From a virus, in the IMG/VR virus record IMGVR_UViG_3300043449_002204, positions 1-64,000 of that record: 64,000 nt of DNA, one strand, 5' to 3'. The number at the start of each line of letters is the position of its first letter. The stretch's first letter is position 1. A program made the position numbers and the translations under genes. The notes below the pieces were generated by a model. That model saw only the letters and a program-made list of their open reading frames with translations, was not told where the DNA came from and ran no database searches. Positions 32,419 through 43,323 of this stretch are shown piece after piece.

Positions 32419-33567
32419 TTATTGAGTTTTTATCGTAAAATACTTATATCCATAATTTTTTAAGTCACCAAAAGTAGCCACCTCTCCCAATCTTTGTATT
32501 TGTTCGAGAGCGGTATTCTTACCTCTCTCTATAAATACATTAGATACAATTTCTGGCTCACTTATCACATTAATTAATGCCTCATCTTTTGTGGTTGCAG
32601 AACAAACCAATGAATCTGTACAACCTGATGAATAAACAGTAAATATTGTTTTACCATCAGGGTAATCTCGATATTCAATATCATTAATTGTATATGCAGT
32701 AAAAGCGTTATTTGCCGCAACCCCTCTGTAAACCGCAACGGTGCCTGAAGCACCAGTTATTTTTTGGTCAATTCTATATTTTGTAGGACCGTATAATTCA
32801 ACTTGAGATAAAGAAGATGTTGTATATCCTGTAACAACAAATGGTATACTTATAAATTCACAGCAAGGATTTTCTGTTTCGCAATATTCGTCATAATGAT
32901 AAATGTAATCATATGATATTGGTGTCGCCGACCAATTGCCTCCCGCCGGTATAAAAAACGCCTCACCATTTGGATTATCAATTGTTACGTTTGTAAAAGG
33001 TGTGTATACTTTTTTCTTAACTATATTAACACCCCAAGGACTAAGTCCTGACATACTAATCTCAAACACACCATTTGAAGCGTAAGTGTGAGTATATGGT
33101 GTTGGTGCGGTTGAATTAACTACCTCTGAAGGGGAACCATCTCCCCAATCAATTCTATAATCAGCAAATTTTAAATATCTTTTAAATTCTTTATCAGACG
33201 TATTATAAAAACTGTAAGTATATGGTGCGGCCAAACTAGATGTAAAAAGAAAATTCACCATAGTGTCCTGTTGGGTCGCCAACCCATCAAATGCAGTATA
33301 ATATCCAAAATCAACTGTATTTTCACTTAAAAATATTGGTACCGTAATATTCAAAATTGAATTTCCGCTATCTCCTGATACTATCTCAGTCATTGATGAA
33401 TAAACATATACGGTCCCTGATGTCGCCCCTGTTAATGGTAGAGGGTCATCACAGCAAGAATCTTTTGGCCTTGGAAAACTATAACCACCTGAAGTAAAAT
33501 TTTTTGGAAATATTTTATGACTTATTACTTCGGGTGATATTCTAATATTATAAATCCTATCTTGCAT
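32419..33567 (-). CDS. Tail operon protein with a PKD-like domain
   Basis: Residues about 130-190 of 382 carry a PKD-type immunoglobulin-like domain: DYRIDWGDGSP followed by THTYASNGVFEISMSG, matching the 'DFGDGS...HTY...G.Y.V' signature. The rest is beta-rich, with a CC motif near residue 39 and a 'CETENPCCEF' segment that resembles the Cys patterns of the modular proteins nearby. Its ATG overlaps the stop of the upstream gene (TAATG). PKD domains act as adhesion or spacer modules in surface proteins; here a fibre or baseplate decoration is inferred. Confidence 0.65.
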   Translation of the reverse strand: MQDRIYNIRISPEVISHKIFPKNFTSGGYSFPRPKDSCCDDPLPLTGATSGTVYVYSSMTEIVSGDSGNSILNITVPIFLSENTVDFGYYTAFDGLATQQDTMVNFLFTSSLAAPYTYSFYNTSDKEFKRYLKFADYRIDWGDGSPSEVVNSTAPTPYTHTYASNGVFEISMSGLSPWGVNIVKKKVYTPFTNVTIDNPNGEAFFIPAGGNWSATPISYDYIYHYDEYCETENPCCEFISIPFVVTGYTTSSLSQVELYGPTKYRIDQKITGASGTVAVYRGVAANNAFTAYTINDIEYRDYPDGKTIFTVYSSGCTDSLVCSATTKDEALINVISEPEIVSNVFIERGKNTALEQIQRLGEVATFGDLKNYGYKYFTIKTQ

Positions 33568-34349
33568 TATGATGGGTTAATATATTCATACCAGTTGATG
33601 GGTGTCCCCGTGCCAATTCTTGTACCTCCGTAATTGTATATTTTATAGGTATAAGTATTATAATCCAATACGACTTTGTGATAAAAATATCTTGCAGTAT
33701 CAAATGAAGTTGGGTCTGGTAATGTACTTGGATTAGCATTCATCATTCTTACAAAAATTCCCAATTTTGCATCGAAGAATTTGACTGTCATATAAAAAGT
33801 ATCCAAATTCAAAAACTTCTTATCTCTCATCCAATACATAAAAAATCCTTCTCTATTTTTTGTATAATCCAATATAAATTCAGGTCTTTCTACTGACACG
33901 TTTGGTAAATAAGGACTAATAGAAACAGAATCTTCTTCTCCTGTTTGTAAAGGTAAAATCACCGTAAAATAAATTGTTTGATTTTGATTCTCCGTTGAAT
34001 TATAAAAATCTAATTTGAAAAAAGATTTTTCAAAACTATTACTTATATAATAATTTTCTTCGGTTGTAAACCCTTCAGCTTGGTAATTATTTTCCCATGT
34101 TGTGGTATTTTCATCATAAAAGTAAAATTTGTAATTAACTCTTGTTTGTTGGTCGGTTCCATACTCATCGTGAGCAAATCTTAAAATATCAAAATCTTTT
34201 GCAAGTCCAATGACTTCCACTATCGCATTTTCCTCCCATAACTCAATACTTTCGCTCTGACCGTAGTTGTCCCAATTTATTTCAATTGGCAACTCAATGG
34301 CTTTGGTTCCAGTAGGTATTGTAAAATAATATTTATTATTCGCAGCCAT
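33567..34349 (-). CDS. Hypothetical tail operon protein
   Basis: This 260-residue protein is rich in aromatic and acidic residues, with no recognisable motif beyond an N-terminal beta-type segment (KAIELPIEINWDNYGQSESI). It overlaps the upstream 593-residue gene by 14 nt and the downstream PKD gene by one base, so it belongs to the same coupled transcription unit. A structural role is inferred from the operon only. Confidence 0.6.
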   Translation of the reverse strand: MAANNKYYFTIPTGTKAIELPIEINWDNYGQSESIELWEENAIVEVIGLAKDFDILRFAHDEYGTDQQTRVNYKFYFYDENTTTWENNYQAEGFTTEENYYISNSFEKSFFKLDFYNSTENQNQTIYFTVILPLQTGEEDSVSISPYLPNVSVERPEFILDYTKNREGFFMYWMRDKKFLNLDTFYMTVKFFDAKLGIFVRMMNANPSTLPDPTSFDTARYFYHKVVLDYNTYTYKIYNYGGTRIGTGTPINWYEYINPS

Positions 34350-36117
34350 CTATAATCATTGTTTGAGTTGTTGCATTATTAAAACTATACTCCTTATAAT
34401 TACTACCTTCAGGTATTATTCTAAATATGATGTTTCTAAATGTGTGATGTCTCCCGTTCATAAATGGCCAATTGGTCCCAATATTTTCACTATCAATATA
34501 TCCATAGTCATATAAATCTCTCCAAATGAAAACATTTCTATTTTCAGAAAAATATGCGTAATCAGGAATACCAACAGTATTTTTTGGTCCGGCCTCTTCT
34601 AAATAATCTGAATAATCTCTTAAATTAATTCCAAAATGAGGTTGATAATAATAACCAAACGGATTGTTAGGTTGTCCCGCCGAAGTATTAAATGTTAATT
34701 CATTAAATCTTATTTTATGATAATGTGTTGCAACTTCATATTCTTTTTGTTCATAATCATTCCATTCACATAAATCACCATCTAAAACATCTCCAACATT
34801 TGGTGTATTTGTATATATAAAATTGTATGGTCCTCCTAATGGATTTGTACCAAAAGGTGGAGGTACATTATATGTACTAGTTGGTAATCCTGTGTTTGAT
34901 GCCGAATTACTATCTTGCCACCAATTTGTTGGTAATCCTGTAAACGGGTCCAATGGTAAATTAAATTCCCAACCTTGTTTTAAACTCTTAGTCCAACCAA
35001 AATACCCTCTCCAAATTGTAGTATAGTACAATTTAGTCACAGGTCGTCTTTGATTATCAACCAAATTATTTATATCAACATCAGAATTAAATGATAAAGT
35101 ATAACTTTGGGAACCCTCCTTTGTTGATATTCTTTCAAATTGATTTGGGGTATAAGGTTCCCTTTCTAATTTTGCTGTTGTTTTGAAAATATTTTGTTCA
35201 TATCCCGAGTTAACTAAAACAGATGCTGATGGTGGTGTTAAAACCTTATGTTTTCTAACGTAATATTCTGAAGTGGTTTCATTTTGATTATTTTGTAATA
35301 CAACACGTTTAAATGTTGATTTTAATCCAGTTGAAATTGTTGTAAACCCAGGGTCTTGTATGTTTACCACATACTCATCACTACCAACTGTTTCATTACC
35401 TAGTGAATATACCGAGAAAAAATCAATATTATTAAAATTAAATGGTGATTTAAATTTTACAAATTCACCAGGAGACATTCCATGTTTTATAGGACACCAT
35501 AACTGTATTACTTTTAAACCTCGTAATGTTGTTAACTTTACCACAAACGGTATTCCGTCAGAAACTGTCCAACTTATGTTTTGAGTTCCTGATACACCAG
35601 GAATTAAAAATGTTGCGCTCATGTTTTGTGTTGTATCGTTTTCATATGCGTAAGTCATACAAAAACTCCAATTATATTTTGCAACATCTTTTGGTCTAAA
35701 TATTAAATGTTGGTCAGGTGGTTGAGTATAATATGGTTGATTAAAATCATTACGAATAAAATCAAATTCATTATATTGTGGTAATCCAATCCAAGTTGCG
35801 GGGTCACCAGCACAGGCTGCCGCTGCCGCAACATCAGCATTTAAATAATAAAGATTATTAATAAAAGGAGTATAAGTAGAATAACCAGAATAAGCGTTTT
35901 GAAATAACAGGGTGTATTTAGCAACCGGTCTAATTAATGTGGATTTTTGTCTTTCATCATCAAACACCTGTTGTAAACTAATATCCGCACTCCTATCAAA
36001 TTCAATTAGTAATTTTTGACTTTGAACGAAAGGTACTTTTAATCCTATATCAGTGTCAGGAGCTGACTGATATCTTAAAGAACCTAATATTACTCGCGTA
36101 TCATTAATATTTCCCAT
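34336..36117 (-). CDS. Hypothetical tail/baseplate structural protein
   Basis: This 593-residue protein lies between the 1760-residue protein (2-nt gap) and the 260-residue protein (14-nt overlap). It begins MGNINDTRVILGSLRYQSAP, is rich in Tyr, Asn, Phe and Trp, and has Pro/Gly loops (PPPFGTNPLGGP), all typical of baseplate proteins. Its C-terminus (GRHHTFRNIIFRIIPEGSNY ... MIIDGCE) has no family I can name. A virion role is inferred from composition and operon. Confidence 0.6.
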   Translation of the reverse strand: MGNINDTRVILGSLRYQSAPDTDIGLKVPFVQSQKLLIEFDRSADISLQQVFDDERQKSTLIRPVAKYTLLFQNAYSGYSTYTPFINNLYYLNADVAAAAACAGDPATWIGLPQYNEFDFIRNDFNQPYYTQPPDQHLIFRPKDVAKYNWSFCMTYAYENDTTQNMSATFLIPGVSGTQNISWTVSDGIPFVVKLTTLRGLKVIQLWCPIKHGMSPGEFVKFKSPFNFNNIDFFSVYSLGNETVGSDEYVVNIQDPGFTTISTGLKSTFKRVVLQNNQNETTSEYYVRKHKVLTPPSASVLVNSGYEQNIFKTTAKLEREPYTPNQFERISTKEGSQSYTLSFNSDVDINNLVDNQRRPVTKLYYTTIWRGYFGWTKSLKQGWEFNLPLDPFTGLPTNWWQDSNSASNTGLPTSTYNVPPPFGTNPLGGPYNFIYTNTPNVGDVLDGDLCEWNDYEQKEYEVATHYHKIRFNELTFNTSAGQPNNPFGYYYQPHFGINLRDYSDYLEEAGPKNTVGIPDYAYFSENRNVFIWRDLYDYGYIDSENIGTNWPFMNGRHHTFRNIIFRIIPEGSNYKEYSFNNATTQTMIIDGCE

Positions 36118-36119
36118 TT

Positions 36120-39100
36120 TTAAAATACGATAGTATCAGTTTGTACCCATTTTACCAAGAATCTATCAAAGGCACTAGCTCCTTTGGTTAACCCAAAATA
36201 AAAATAAAATGGTGCAGTATTGTTTATTTTTCTATCGATTGGTCCAGATGGTGGTGGTGTATAATTAGGATATGAAAAGTCAACTTGTCCTCCAACTACA
36301 TTATATATGTATCCTTTAAAATTTGATTCTGATGATGGGTCATTAGGTATCATGGTTCTAGAACCAATCGGCATTGAATCATCAATTCTATCTATACTTT
36401 GATACCTAATATGGTTAAATTCTCCGGAAATCGGTATAGTATACCATTCATTTTTTTGGTCTCCAAAAATACTATCTTCTGCAGCCCCTTCCGAATTTTG
36501 TTTTATATTCCATAAATACATAGGTATGTCCTGTGAAAACACTGGAAATTCATCAAAAGTACAAGTAAAATTTGGGTCAGAACCTGGAGAAACTATTGTT
36601 CTTTTTGGTGATAACCAATCTCTGATTTGTGTGTTTGCAGAAAAAGCAACTCCGAATACGTTACTGTCAGATTCTGCACTATTAAAGAAAATATCATTTG
36701 GGTCCTCATATACAGTACTATCGTAAGGTATTACCCCTATTTGAGAATTTATGGCCCCCATTTGAGCATAATCGGCATCAATTTTATTATTATCTCGTGA
36801 GAAAAATCTTTTAACAGGGTCATTAGCCAATCCTAAACGAGCCGCATCTTTTATAGTATCTCGAATACTTCCACTGACCATTCTTGATGTTATAAATAAA
36901 TTCAATAATTCGTCAGTATCTTGGAATGAAGTTGCCGCGAGTCTATTTACTACATACCCTTGAAACTCATCGCTGTAAGATAATTCGTCCATATAATCAT
37001 TTCTTGGTCCCAAATCCATTATTGTTGTGGGAAACATTAAATCTTTTTGGTTGCCTTTAAGATTTGTATTTAAAATTCCTCTTGGGTTATCTCTACCAAT
37101 ATATCCAAATGATTCTGAATATGGCGCAACTCTATAGTAGAAAGTATTAGTTTTAGGGTCTAAGAAAATTAAATGTTTACATGAACATGAATATGGTTGA
37201 TTTGGCCCTAAACTGTTCGGGTTATTAGGGTCAATACCTGGACTTGTATATCTTGTCTCGTTTTGGAATGGGAATGCATATAATGTACCATTAATCCATT
37301 GATTTGTAAAAATATGTCCGAAAACATTTCTACAAGCGGCAAAACTAATTTTCATTCGTAACATCCACTCAAACATTAAATACAAATCGACTTTTAATGA
37401 TTTTAAAGGTTTTGTAACCAATTTATAACATCCATTTACTAATATTTTTTCACCTGATACATAATTAAAATTACCCCAACCTCCATTTGTATAACAATTA
37501 TCTCCAGATGGTCTAACGTACACAAATCCACTGGTTGGGTCTACATAATAACACTCAAGTGGTACTAGTCCTTCACAAGAATATGTACTTGCAATACCAC
37601 CATTCGATACTGCCGGATTTGTATTTAAAGAATCTTGATTGTCCTGTCCATTACCCTCACCTATAGTTAATGTCGCAGTTCCTGCAGTAACATTAGTAGT
37701 TAAACCGTCATCTGGTATTGGATAGAATGATAATAGTGTGTTACTCATTAAAGGTAAACTATAATCGATGGGGTTATTTGTATTCGTTTGTCCGTCTTTT
37801 GGAGTGTTTGACATTGGAAGTCTATCTGACCTCATTATAATTTGTCTATCATCATCACCTAACACCATGCTCATAGCTGTTTCTGGGTATCTTTGTGAGA
37901 AAAACCAATTTACAGGTACGGAATTAAATTGTGGTGCGGCTGTTAATGGATTAGGATTAATAAGTCCTAAAACAGATACCGATACCTCATATCTTTGGCC
38001 AGCGGCTCCCGCCTCTATTCCAAAAACAGAACCTCCCTCAACTATTTCATTTTTAAAATAACCTCTATTTCTTCCATTTAGTGGTGTATTATATCTATTT
38101 TCATCACCGGTTAATGCCCCTCCACTTAATGTGGGATTATAATACACCACAGAATCAAGGGGTAATAAAGGTGCGGTTAAAATCGTGGAATTGGTATTAT
38201 ACCATAATTCCCTTGAATAGTCGTTGTTATTATTAATTGTCACAGTGGAGTCTCCTCCTCCGCCTCCATTAATTACTTGGTTAATAGTTAAATCAGGAAT
38301 ACCATTAGACCCGTTTAAGTTTAATGCGTCTAAACTAGAATAAAAAGAAGGTTTGGTGCTGGTAAATGGTATAAATATTGTAGGGTCTGGTTTGAAAGCA
38401 AAAGATTTATGATATAACTTTTGTGATGAATAAACAGTATCAGTGGCATCACTTGATGATAAATTATGTCTAACACATCTAATTCCAGGTTGTATTGGTA
38501 TATTTAATTTAGCCTTGTTAATTGTGACTGTTTTACCGGGTTCTCCAAAATTATATCCAAATATACGACTTAAATCATAGGTACATCTTGTTCTTGTTGA
38601 GTTAGGGTCAACTCCTCTAACCATGAAAATAACTTTAAAATCACTGAATCCTGAAATACATTCAATTGGGGTTAAAATTTCATTATTATATTGTTGGAGT
38701 ATGTCTGGATTATTAGGTATATCAACTCTATTGGTTATTACTCTTACTCCTCCATTTAAGTATCTATGAGCAAAACAATTAGGTGCCAATGAAACCGAAT
38801 TACTTTCCGCGATAACATCGGCAACGGTTCCTGAATAAATCACTTGGAAATATTCTTGGTCCATAGGAAATTTAGCATATTTACCGTCATCTCCTGATGT
38901 CCTTATTTGGTAATTAGCAGATAATGAAGAAGGTTGACCCGGAGTTATATCAGGGTTAGCATACTCTAATGTGACAAAAGATTGATAAACTACATTAACA
39001 ACTCCATCAGGTCCAACAAAAGATATAGGCGAACCTACTGGAGTGCCAGTTATTGATTCTGTTCCATATTGATTTATAGTAGATGTAAATGCGGTTAAAT

Positions 39101-41402
39101 TAGGGTCACTATTATCAAATCTTTTTGTAAATGTAAAAAGAGAACCACCACTTATTGGAAAATCGGTTGCAGAGTCAAGTACAAGTGCAACAATATTATC
39201 ATAGTGAAATTCATTAGGATTATTATCAATATTGAATGTTACTTTTATTCTATTTACGCCGCCACCAGGATTTGTGCTACCATATTGGTCAAAATATTTT
39301 GCCTTAGTATTAAATAAATTAATTTTTTCAGAAAAAGGTAAACTAAATGAAAAACTTTTACAATCATTTTCTATTAATCCTGATGGTCCGACATTAGCAG
39401 ATTCTGATTGTGGTACTGTTGTTAAACCACTAAAATTTAAAGTACTTCCTGTATATCTCAAATTTTGATACTCAACAGTTTGTGTGAATGAACCGTCTTG
39501 AATATTTAAAGTATTTAGTCCTGACTGTCCTGGAAAACTACCAGGGTCAACAGGTGTTGTTGTTGGGGTCGCACAATCACATAATTCACAGTCAGGATAT
39601 GTGAGTGCGGGTAAATTCATAACTTGATTTTCACATTTATCTTCCCATTCATTACAAACTCCCTTCATTTTATCACAAAAATCAGAATTAGGGAAAAATT
39701 TACATACGAATCTTTTAATACTACATAAAAAATCCGCTAATAAACAGACTATCTTCGCAACAATATGTTTTATAAAAATGACCGCAATTAAAATTGGTAT
39801 GGCAATGAGTGATAATATTTTAAATAAAAGATATAATATATCAAATTGAAACTGCCCATCATTAAAAGGAAATGGATTTGTAGTACTTTCGCAAGTATCA
39901 TCTAAAATATCTCTAATTGCCAAAAATTTCTTATTACCACTACTTGCACGATATTCTGTCAAAAGTTGTGAAACAGTATAAACTTTATTATACTTCATTT
40001 CATAAAACCTATCTTCGCAATTAACCGCCTCTTGTACCATACGTTGACCTAATGTTGTTAAAACACCCGCATTTGTCTGTCCATAGTCTTTCCAATCTAA
40101 ACTAAACGCATATGATGCGGCAACTGCCTTAAAATTAATGTCATTCCAATCATTCGGATTAGGAGCGATGCAATTTACATAGTCTGTTGTGTTAAAATAA
40201 GAAGGGTCATCGGTTGTACTTGACCATCCCCATTCTTTTATATTAGGTACCAAAAAGGTTGCTCTTTTAACAGGTCCACTTAGAGTTGCCGGTTGCTCCC
40301 ATTTTATTTTAAATCGATATTTTGCCTTTGTTGGTACACCAATTTTTGGGTCATTAGAAAATGTTCTTTCTCCAAATTCATTAGTATAAACAAAATCTAA
40401 ATTCATCGGAACATCAATAAGCCAAGTTCCATTATCATCAATAACCTTACCTCCTTCGTCTAATTGATATACCTCTAATACAGGATATCCGAGGGAGTCA
40501 ATCGCAATTGTTTGTCTAATTGCTAATATCTCACCAGGACCTGAAGTAAGTGTACATAAGTTACCTAATTTTCTATTTACCTTACATTTTTTCTTAACCG
40601 CTCTTTTATCTTCATTTGATATCAAAGAACCCATAAAAATAGCAGCAGGTTGTATCGTAATACCTGCCTCTTTAACTAAGTCAAAATCAGTTCTTGTGAT
40701 TCCTAATTCACAAACCTCTGGTTGACCCCACAATGGATAAACCTCAATAACCCTATTAAAACTTAATAACTGTGGTAAACTATCAAGATTTGATGATGAA
40801 TTAAATAATAAACCAGAAACCTGATTTTCTGTCGCAACACCAATTCTAACTAAATCTTGCGGTGACATTGAAAATTCTCCAATATCAGACAAATCTATAT
40901 CGACATGTACTGTTTGACTACCAAGTGGTACTCCAAAAAGCATGAAGTCTCCGCTATCATTTGTTTTGGCAGTGAATTTAAAATACCTATCATAAATCTC
41001 TATTAAAGTAGGATTGGTTAATACATCTTTTCTAGATGGAAATGTTCCTGTAGGAGTGTGCCCTCCGTGAGATTTAGTATATGGTAATAAATTATATCTA
41101 TAACCTTCATCATTAACATCATCTAATGTTTTATAAGGATATAATTCCGAAATAACGGGATTCAATTCGTCCTCATCAGTTAGAGGTACAAAAATAGAAA
41201 CCTTGCAGTTTGGTAATCCTAATCCATTATTTGCAGTTATTCTACCTACAACAACTCCATAGTCAGCACAAATTCGACTATATATGTCACTTTGTAGTAT
41301 TTTTAACGACAATATTTCGAGAGATTCGAAGTCCTGTTCTAATTGTACTTTAATAGCTTTATCTTTACCGACTTCAGTCCTAACTCTATATGATTTTGGC
41401 AT
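36120..41402 (-). CDS. 1760-residue baseplate-region protein with internal membrane segment and Cys-rich patch
   Basis: This gene follows the gp6-like gene and could be the positional counterpart of a large wedge protein such as T4 gp7, though I see no direct motif for that. Residues 45-180 look like a carboxypeptidase-regulatory-like beta domain (VVGRITANNGLGLPNCKVSI ... DSGDFMLFGVPLGSQTVHVD). At about residues 520-560 there is a strongly hydrophobic stretch (LYLLFKILSLIAIPILIAVI), followed by basic, Cys-rich sequence (SIKRFVCKFFP, then CDKM...CNEWEDKC...CELCDC). The C-terminal third is aromatic-rich and contains CSCKHLIFLDP. The 76-nt upstream gap holds a TATTTATT element. A membrane segment inside a phage tail protein is unusual. 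Function is unknown. Confidence 0.7.
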   Translation of the reverse strand: MPKSYRVRTEVGKDKAIKVQLEQDFESLEILSLKILQSDIYSRICADYGVVVGRITANNGLGLPNCKVSIFVPLTDEDELNPVISELYPYKTLDDVNDEGYRYNLLPYTKSHGGHTPTGTFPSRKDVLTNPTLIEIYDRYFKFTAKTNDSGDFMLFGVPLGSQTVHVDIDLSDIGEFSMSPQDLVRIGVATENQVSGLLFNSSSNLDSLPQLLSFNRVIEVYPLWGQPEVCELGITRTDFDLVKEAGITIQPAAIFMGSLISNEDKRAVKKKCKVNRKLGNLCTLTSGPGEILAIRQTIAIDSLGYPVLEVYQLDEGGKVIDDNGTWLIDVPMNLDFVYTNEFGERTFSNDPKIGVPTKAKYRFKIKWEQPATLSGPVKRATFLVPNIKEWGWSSTTDDPSYFNTTDYVNCIAPNPNDWNDINFKAVAASYAFSLDWKDYGQTNAGVLTTLGQRMVQEAVNCEDRFYEMKYNKVYTVSQLLTEYRASSGNKKFLAIRDILDDTCESTTNPFPFNDGQFQFDILYLLFKILSLIAIPILIAVIFIKHIVAKIVCLLADFLCSIKRFVCKFFPNSDFCDKMKGVCNEWEDKCENQVMNLPALTYPDCELCDCATPTTTPVDPGSFPGQSGLNTLNIQDGSFTQTVEYQNLRYTGSTLNFSGLTTVPQSESANVGPSGLIENDCKSFSFSLPFSEKINLFNTKAKYFDQYGSTNPGGGVNRIKVTFNIDNNPNEFHYDNIVALVLDSATDFPISGGSLFTFTKRFDNSDPNLTAFTSTINQYGTESITGTPVGSPISFVGPDGVVNVVYQSFVTLEYANPDITPGQPSSLSANYQIRTSGDDGKYAKFPMDQEYFQVIYSGTVADVIAESNSVSLAPNCFAHRYLNGGVRVITNRVDIPNNPDILQQYNNEILTPIECISGFSDFKVIFMVRGVDPNSTRTRCTYDLSRIFGYNFGEPGKTVTINKAKLNIPIQPGIRCVRHNLSSSDATDTVYSSQKLYHKSFAFKPDPTIFIPFTSTKPSFYSSLDALNLNGSNGIPDLTINQVINGGGGGDSTVTINNNNDYSRELWYNTNSTILTAPLLPLDSVVYYNPTLSGGALTGDENRYNTPLNGRNRGYFKNEIVEGGSVFGIEAGAAGQRYEVSVSVLGLINPNPLTAAPQFNSVPVNWFFSQRYPETAMSMVLGDDDRQIIMRSDRLPMSNTPKDGQTNTNNPIDYSLPLMSNTLLSFYPIPDDGLTTNVTAGTATLTIGEGNGQDNQDSLNTNPAVSNGGIASTYSCEGLVPLECYYVDPTSGFVYVRPSGDNCYTNGGWGNFNYVSGEKILVNGCYKLVTKPLKSLKVDLYLMFEWMLRMKISFAACRNVFGHIFTNQWINGTLYAFPFQNETRYTSPGIDPNNPNSLGPNQPYSCSCKHLIFLDPKTNTFYYRVAPYSESFGYIGRDNPRGILNTNLKGNQKDLMFPTTIMDLGPRNDYMDELSYSDEFQGYVVNRLAATSFQDTDELLNLFITSRMVSGSIRDTIKDAARLGLANDPVKRFFSRDNNKIDADYAQMGAINSQIGVIPYDSTVYEDPNDIFFNSAESDSNVFGVAFSANTQIRDWLSPKRTIVSPGSDPNFTCTFDEFPVFSQDIPMYLWNIKQNSEGAAEDSIFGDQKNEWYTIPISGEFNHIRYQSIDRIDDSMPIGSRTMIPNDPSSESNFKGYIYNVVGGQVDFSYPNYTPPPSGPIDRKINNTAPFYFYFGLTKGASAFDRFLVKWVQTDTIVF

Positions 41403-41420
41403 TACTTGCTCTATTTTTTA

Positions 41421-41428
41421 AATAAATA
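41421..41428 (-). promoter_or_regulatory. TATTTATT element before the 1760-residue gene
   Basis: On the coding strand this octamer lies 18 nt before the ATG, in a 76-nt gap. The same gap has a short inverted repeat (CTCTAT ... ATAGAG) flanking it. It is a variant of the recurrent TATTTATA element. Confidence 0.3.
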
Positions 41429-41478
41429 GTTTATTGTCTATTTTCAAAAGATAGAGTAAATCTGATTAAAATAAATTA

Positions 41479-43317
41479 TCACGAAAAATTGACTGATTTA
41501 AAGTTCTTAACTCTAACTGTAATATCTTTACCAGGAAATCTAACCTGATATGTTTGATTTGGTTCGGCAAAAATTGTATCATCAATTAACTCAATTTCAC
41601 GAGTTTCAGCGTTAGAATATCTCTGTGAAGTTTGAGATGATGAATATTGACCACCGACCAAATTATAAAATGTAATATTTGCCAAGGTAATAACACCGTT
41701 TTCATTTTGTATTTGTCTACGTAACTCAGAGATATACACATTCTCACCCATTTGTCGGTTTAATGGACTGAAAAAATCTGTGACAATATTAATAACTTGC
41801 GAAATCAAAGCTCCTTGGTTTTGACTACTATCTAAAACAACTTCAATAACTGTAGATAAATCAATAACATTTGCTGACATTATTGATATATAGTCATTTA
41901 ACATTCTATAATTTGATAGATAATTTGCAACATTACTTTTCAATGTATTAGATACAACCTCTGTTAGTTTTCCTGTTTCATCGTAAGCCAACATTTGTAT
42001 CTTAATCTTATTATTTTCTTCCGTGATTGCAACTTTTGCCGGCGCTCCGAATTGTGATGGCATCGTTCTAATAATTGAATCGTAATCATTCACAGTTACC
42101 GCTCTATTTTGAGCGGCGAAATTAAATGACACCAGGTTTCTAACTTCTTCAGTTGTTGGTATGTTTGCCCCTCCAATTGCCGCAGTAACATTGTTACACT
42201 TTAGTGAATTAATAACACTAGTATTAATAGAAGATGAAGGTCCATTTACATAAAAGGATATCGTACCTATTTGTGTTATAACATTAACACCTACATTACT
42301 ACTTAAACCACCACCCACTCTGTATTGTACAAATAAAGTAGTGTTCGCTTTTAAAGTACTACCCAAAGCAAAGTTATTTGAATACTTATATAAATCTAAT
42401 TTATACCCGTTTCTCGCAAACTCTTTTAATTGTTCGTCGGCAGATTGACTACCTCCACCAAAAGTTATCTTCATATAACCTTCAGGTGTAAATTCAGTTA
42501 TAAACTTATTTGATGTTGTTATATATTTTCCTACTTTAATACCTGGCGAATCAGAGGTTTTAGTTGGGTCTTCAACAAATACCCTATCTTGTGCAAGTGC
42601 CTGAACTTCATACCATCTGTTATCTAATCCTAAAAATTCTTGGGTTGATGGTACATTTGCATATTGAGTACCGTCCTTTAATAAAACACTTGTAACACCT
42701 AGTACATTTTTTTCAGGTAAGAATAATTCAAAAAATGGTTTTACATCATTAGGAGTTATTACCCTTTTGAATACTTTTGTAACCCCGTTAACTACAGTCT
42801 CCCTCTTAACTATTGTGTAATTTATTAAGATATTATTTGAATCAAAATTAGGTATCACTAATCTATTTGGAGCACCTTCGGCATTAACTGCGGAAGAAAA
42901 ATCAATATCGTATACTGTCTCAAAAATTTGTCCTGCTCCGTTAACCTGAGAACCTCGTCTTAAAATACCACAATATCTTAAATCCTCCTTATCACCAAAC
43001 GCAGGAACTGTAATTGCCAAATCGACTAATGCTACCGAAGGTCTTTGACCTGGAACTTTTAATCCGTAAGTTCTCGCAATATTATATATTGATGACCTTT
43101 GTTGTGCATATTGTAATACTGTTTCTTGGATACTCCTATCAATGTTGAATTGTAGGTTATCAGTAACCGCGGCATTTAAATCTAATAACACCGAGAAAAC
43201 CGAAGCGTCATTAACATTGTCAATTAAATCAGGATAATACGTTCTTGTAAAATTTACTAGTTCAGCCCTTATCGCTTCAAAATCTCGGGTGGTATATGAT
43301 ATCTTTTTGTTTGCCAT
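41479..43317 (-). CDS. Baseplate wedge protein, T4 gp6-like (baseplate J family)
   Basis: This 612-residue protein opens ISYTTRDFEAIRAELVNFTR, then YYPD and NDASVFSVLLDLNAAVTDNLQF, the N-terminal signature of gp6/J-like wedge subunits. The family shares a 'D+..i...l..y.......' start and a 'L.d..A.....q..id....E..L..A' helix. T4 gp6 forms the inner iris of the baseplate wedge and controls the change that triggers sheath contraction. The length is close to T4 gp6 (about 660 residues). It lies 6 nt after the gp25-like gene, the same partnership seen in T4-like phages. Assignment is by motif and gene order. Confidence 0.85.
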   Translation of the reverse strand: MANKKISYTTRDFEAIRAELVNFTRTYYPDLIDNVNDASVFSVLLDLNAAVTDNLQFNIDRSIQETVLQYAQQRSSIYNIARTYGLKVPGQRPSVALVDLAITVPAFGDKEDLRYCGILRRGSQVNGAGQIFETVYDIDFSSAVNAEGAPNRLVIPNFDSNNILINYTIVKRETVVNGVTKVFKRVITPNDVKPFFELFLPEKNVLGVTSVLLKDGTQYANVPSTQEFLGLDNRWYEVQALAQDRVFVEDPTKTSDSPGIKVGKYITTSNKFITEFTPEGYMKITFGGGSQSADEQLKEFARNGYKLDLYKYSNNFALGSTLKANTTLFVQYRVGGGLSSNVGVNVITQIGTISFYVNGPSSSINTSVINSLKCNNVTAAIGGANIPTTEEVRNLVSFNFAAQNRAVTVNDYDSIIRTMPSQFGAPAKVAITEENNKIKIQMLAYDETGKLTEVVSNTLKSNVANYLSNYRMLNDYISIMSANVIDLSTVIEVVLDSSQNQGALISQVINIVTDFFSPLNRQMGENVYISELRRQIQNENGVITLANITFYNLVGGQYSSSQTSQRYSNAETREIELIDDTIFAEPNQTYQVRFPGKDITVRVKNFKSVNFS

Positions 43318-43323
43318 GTATTA

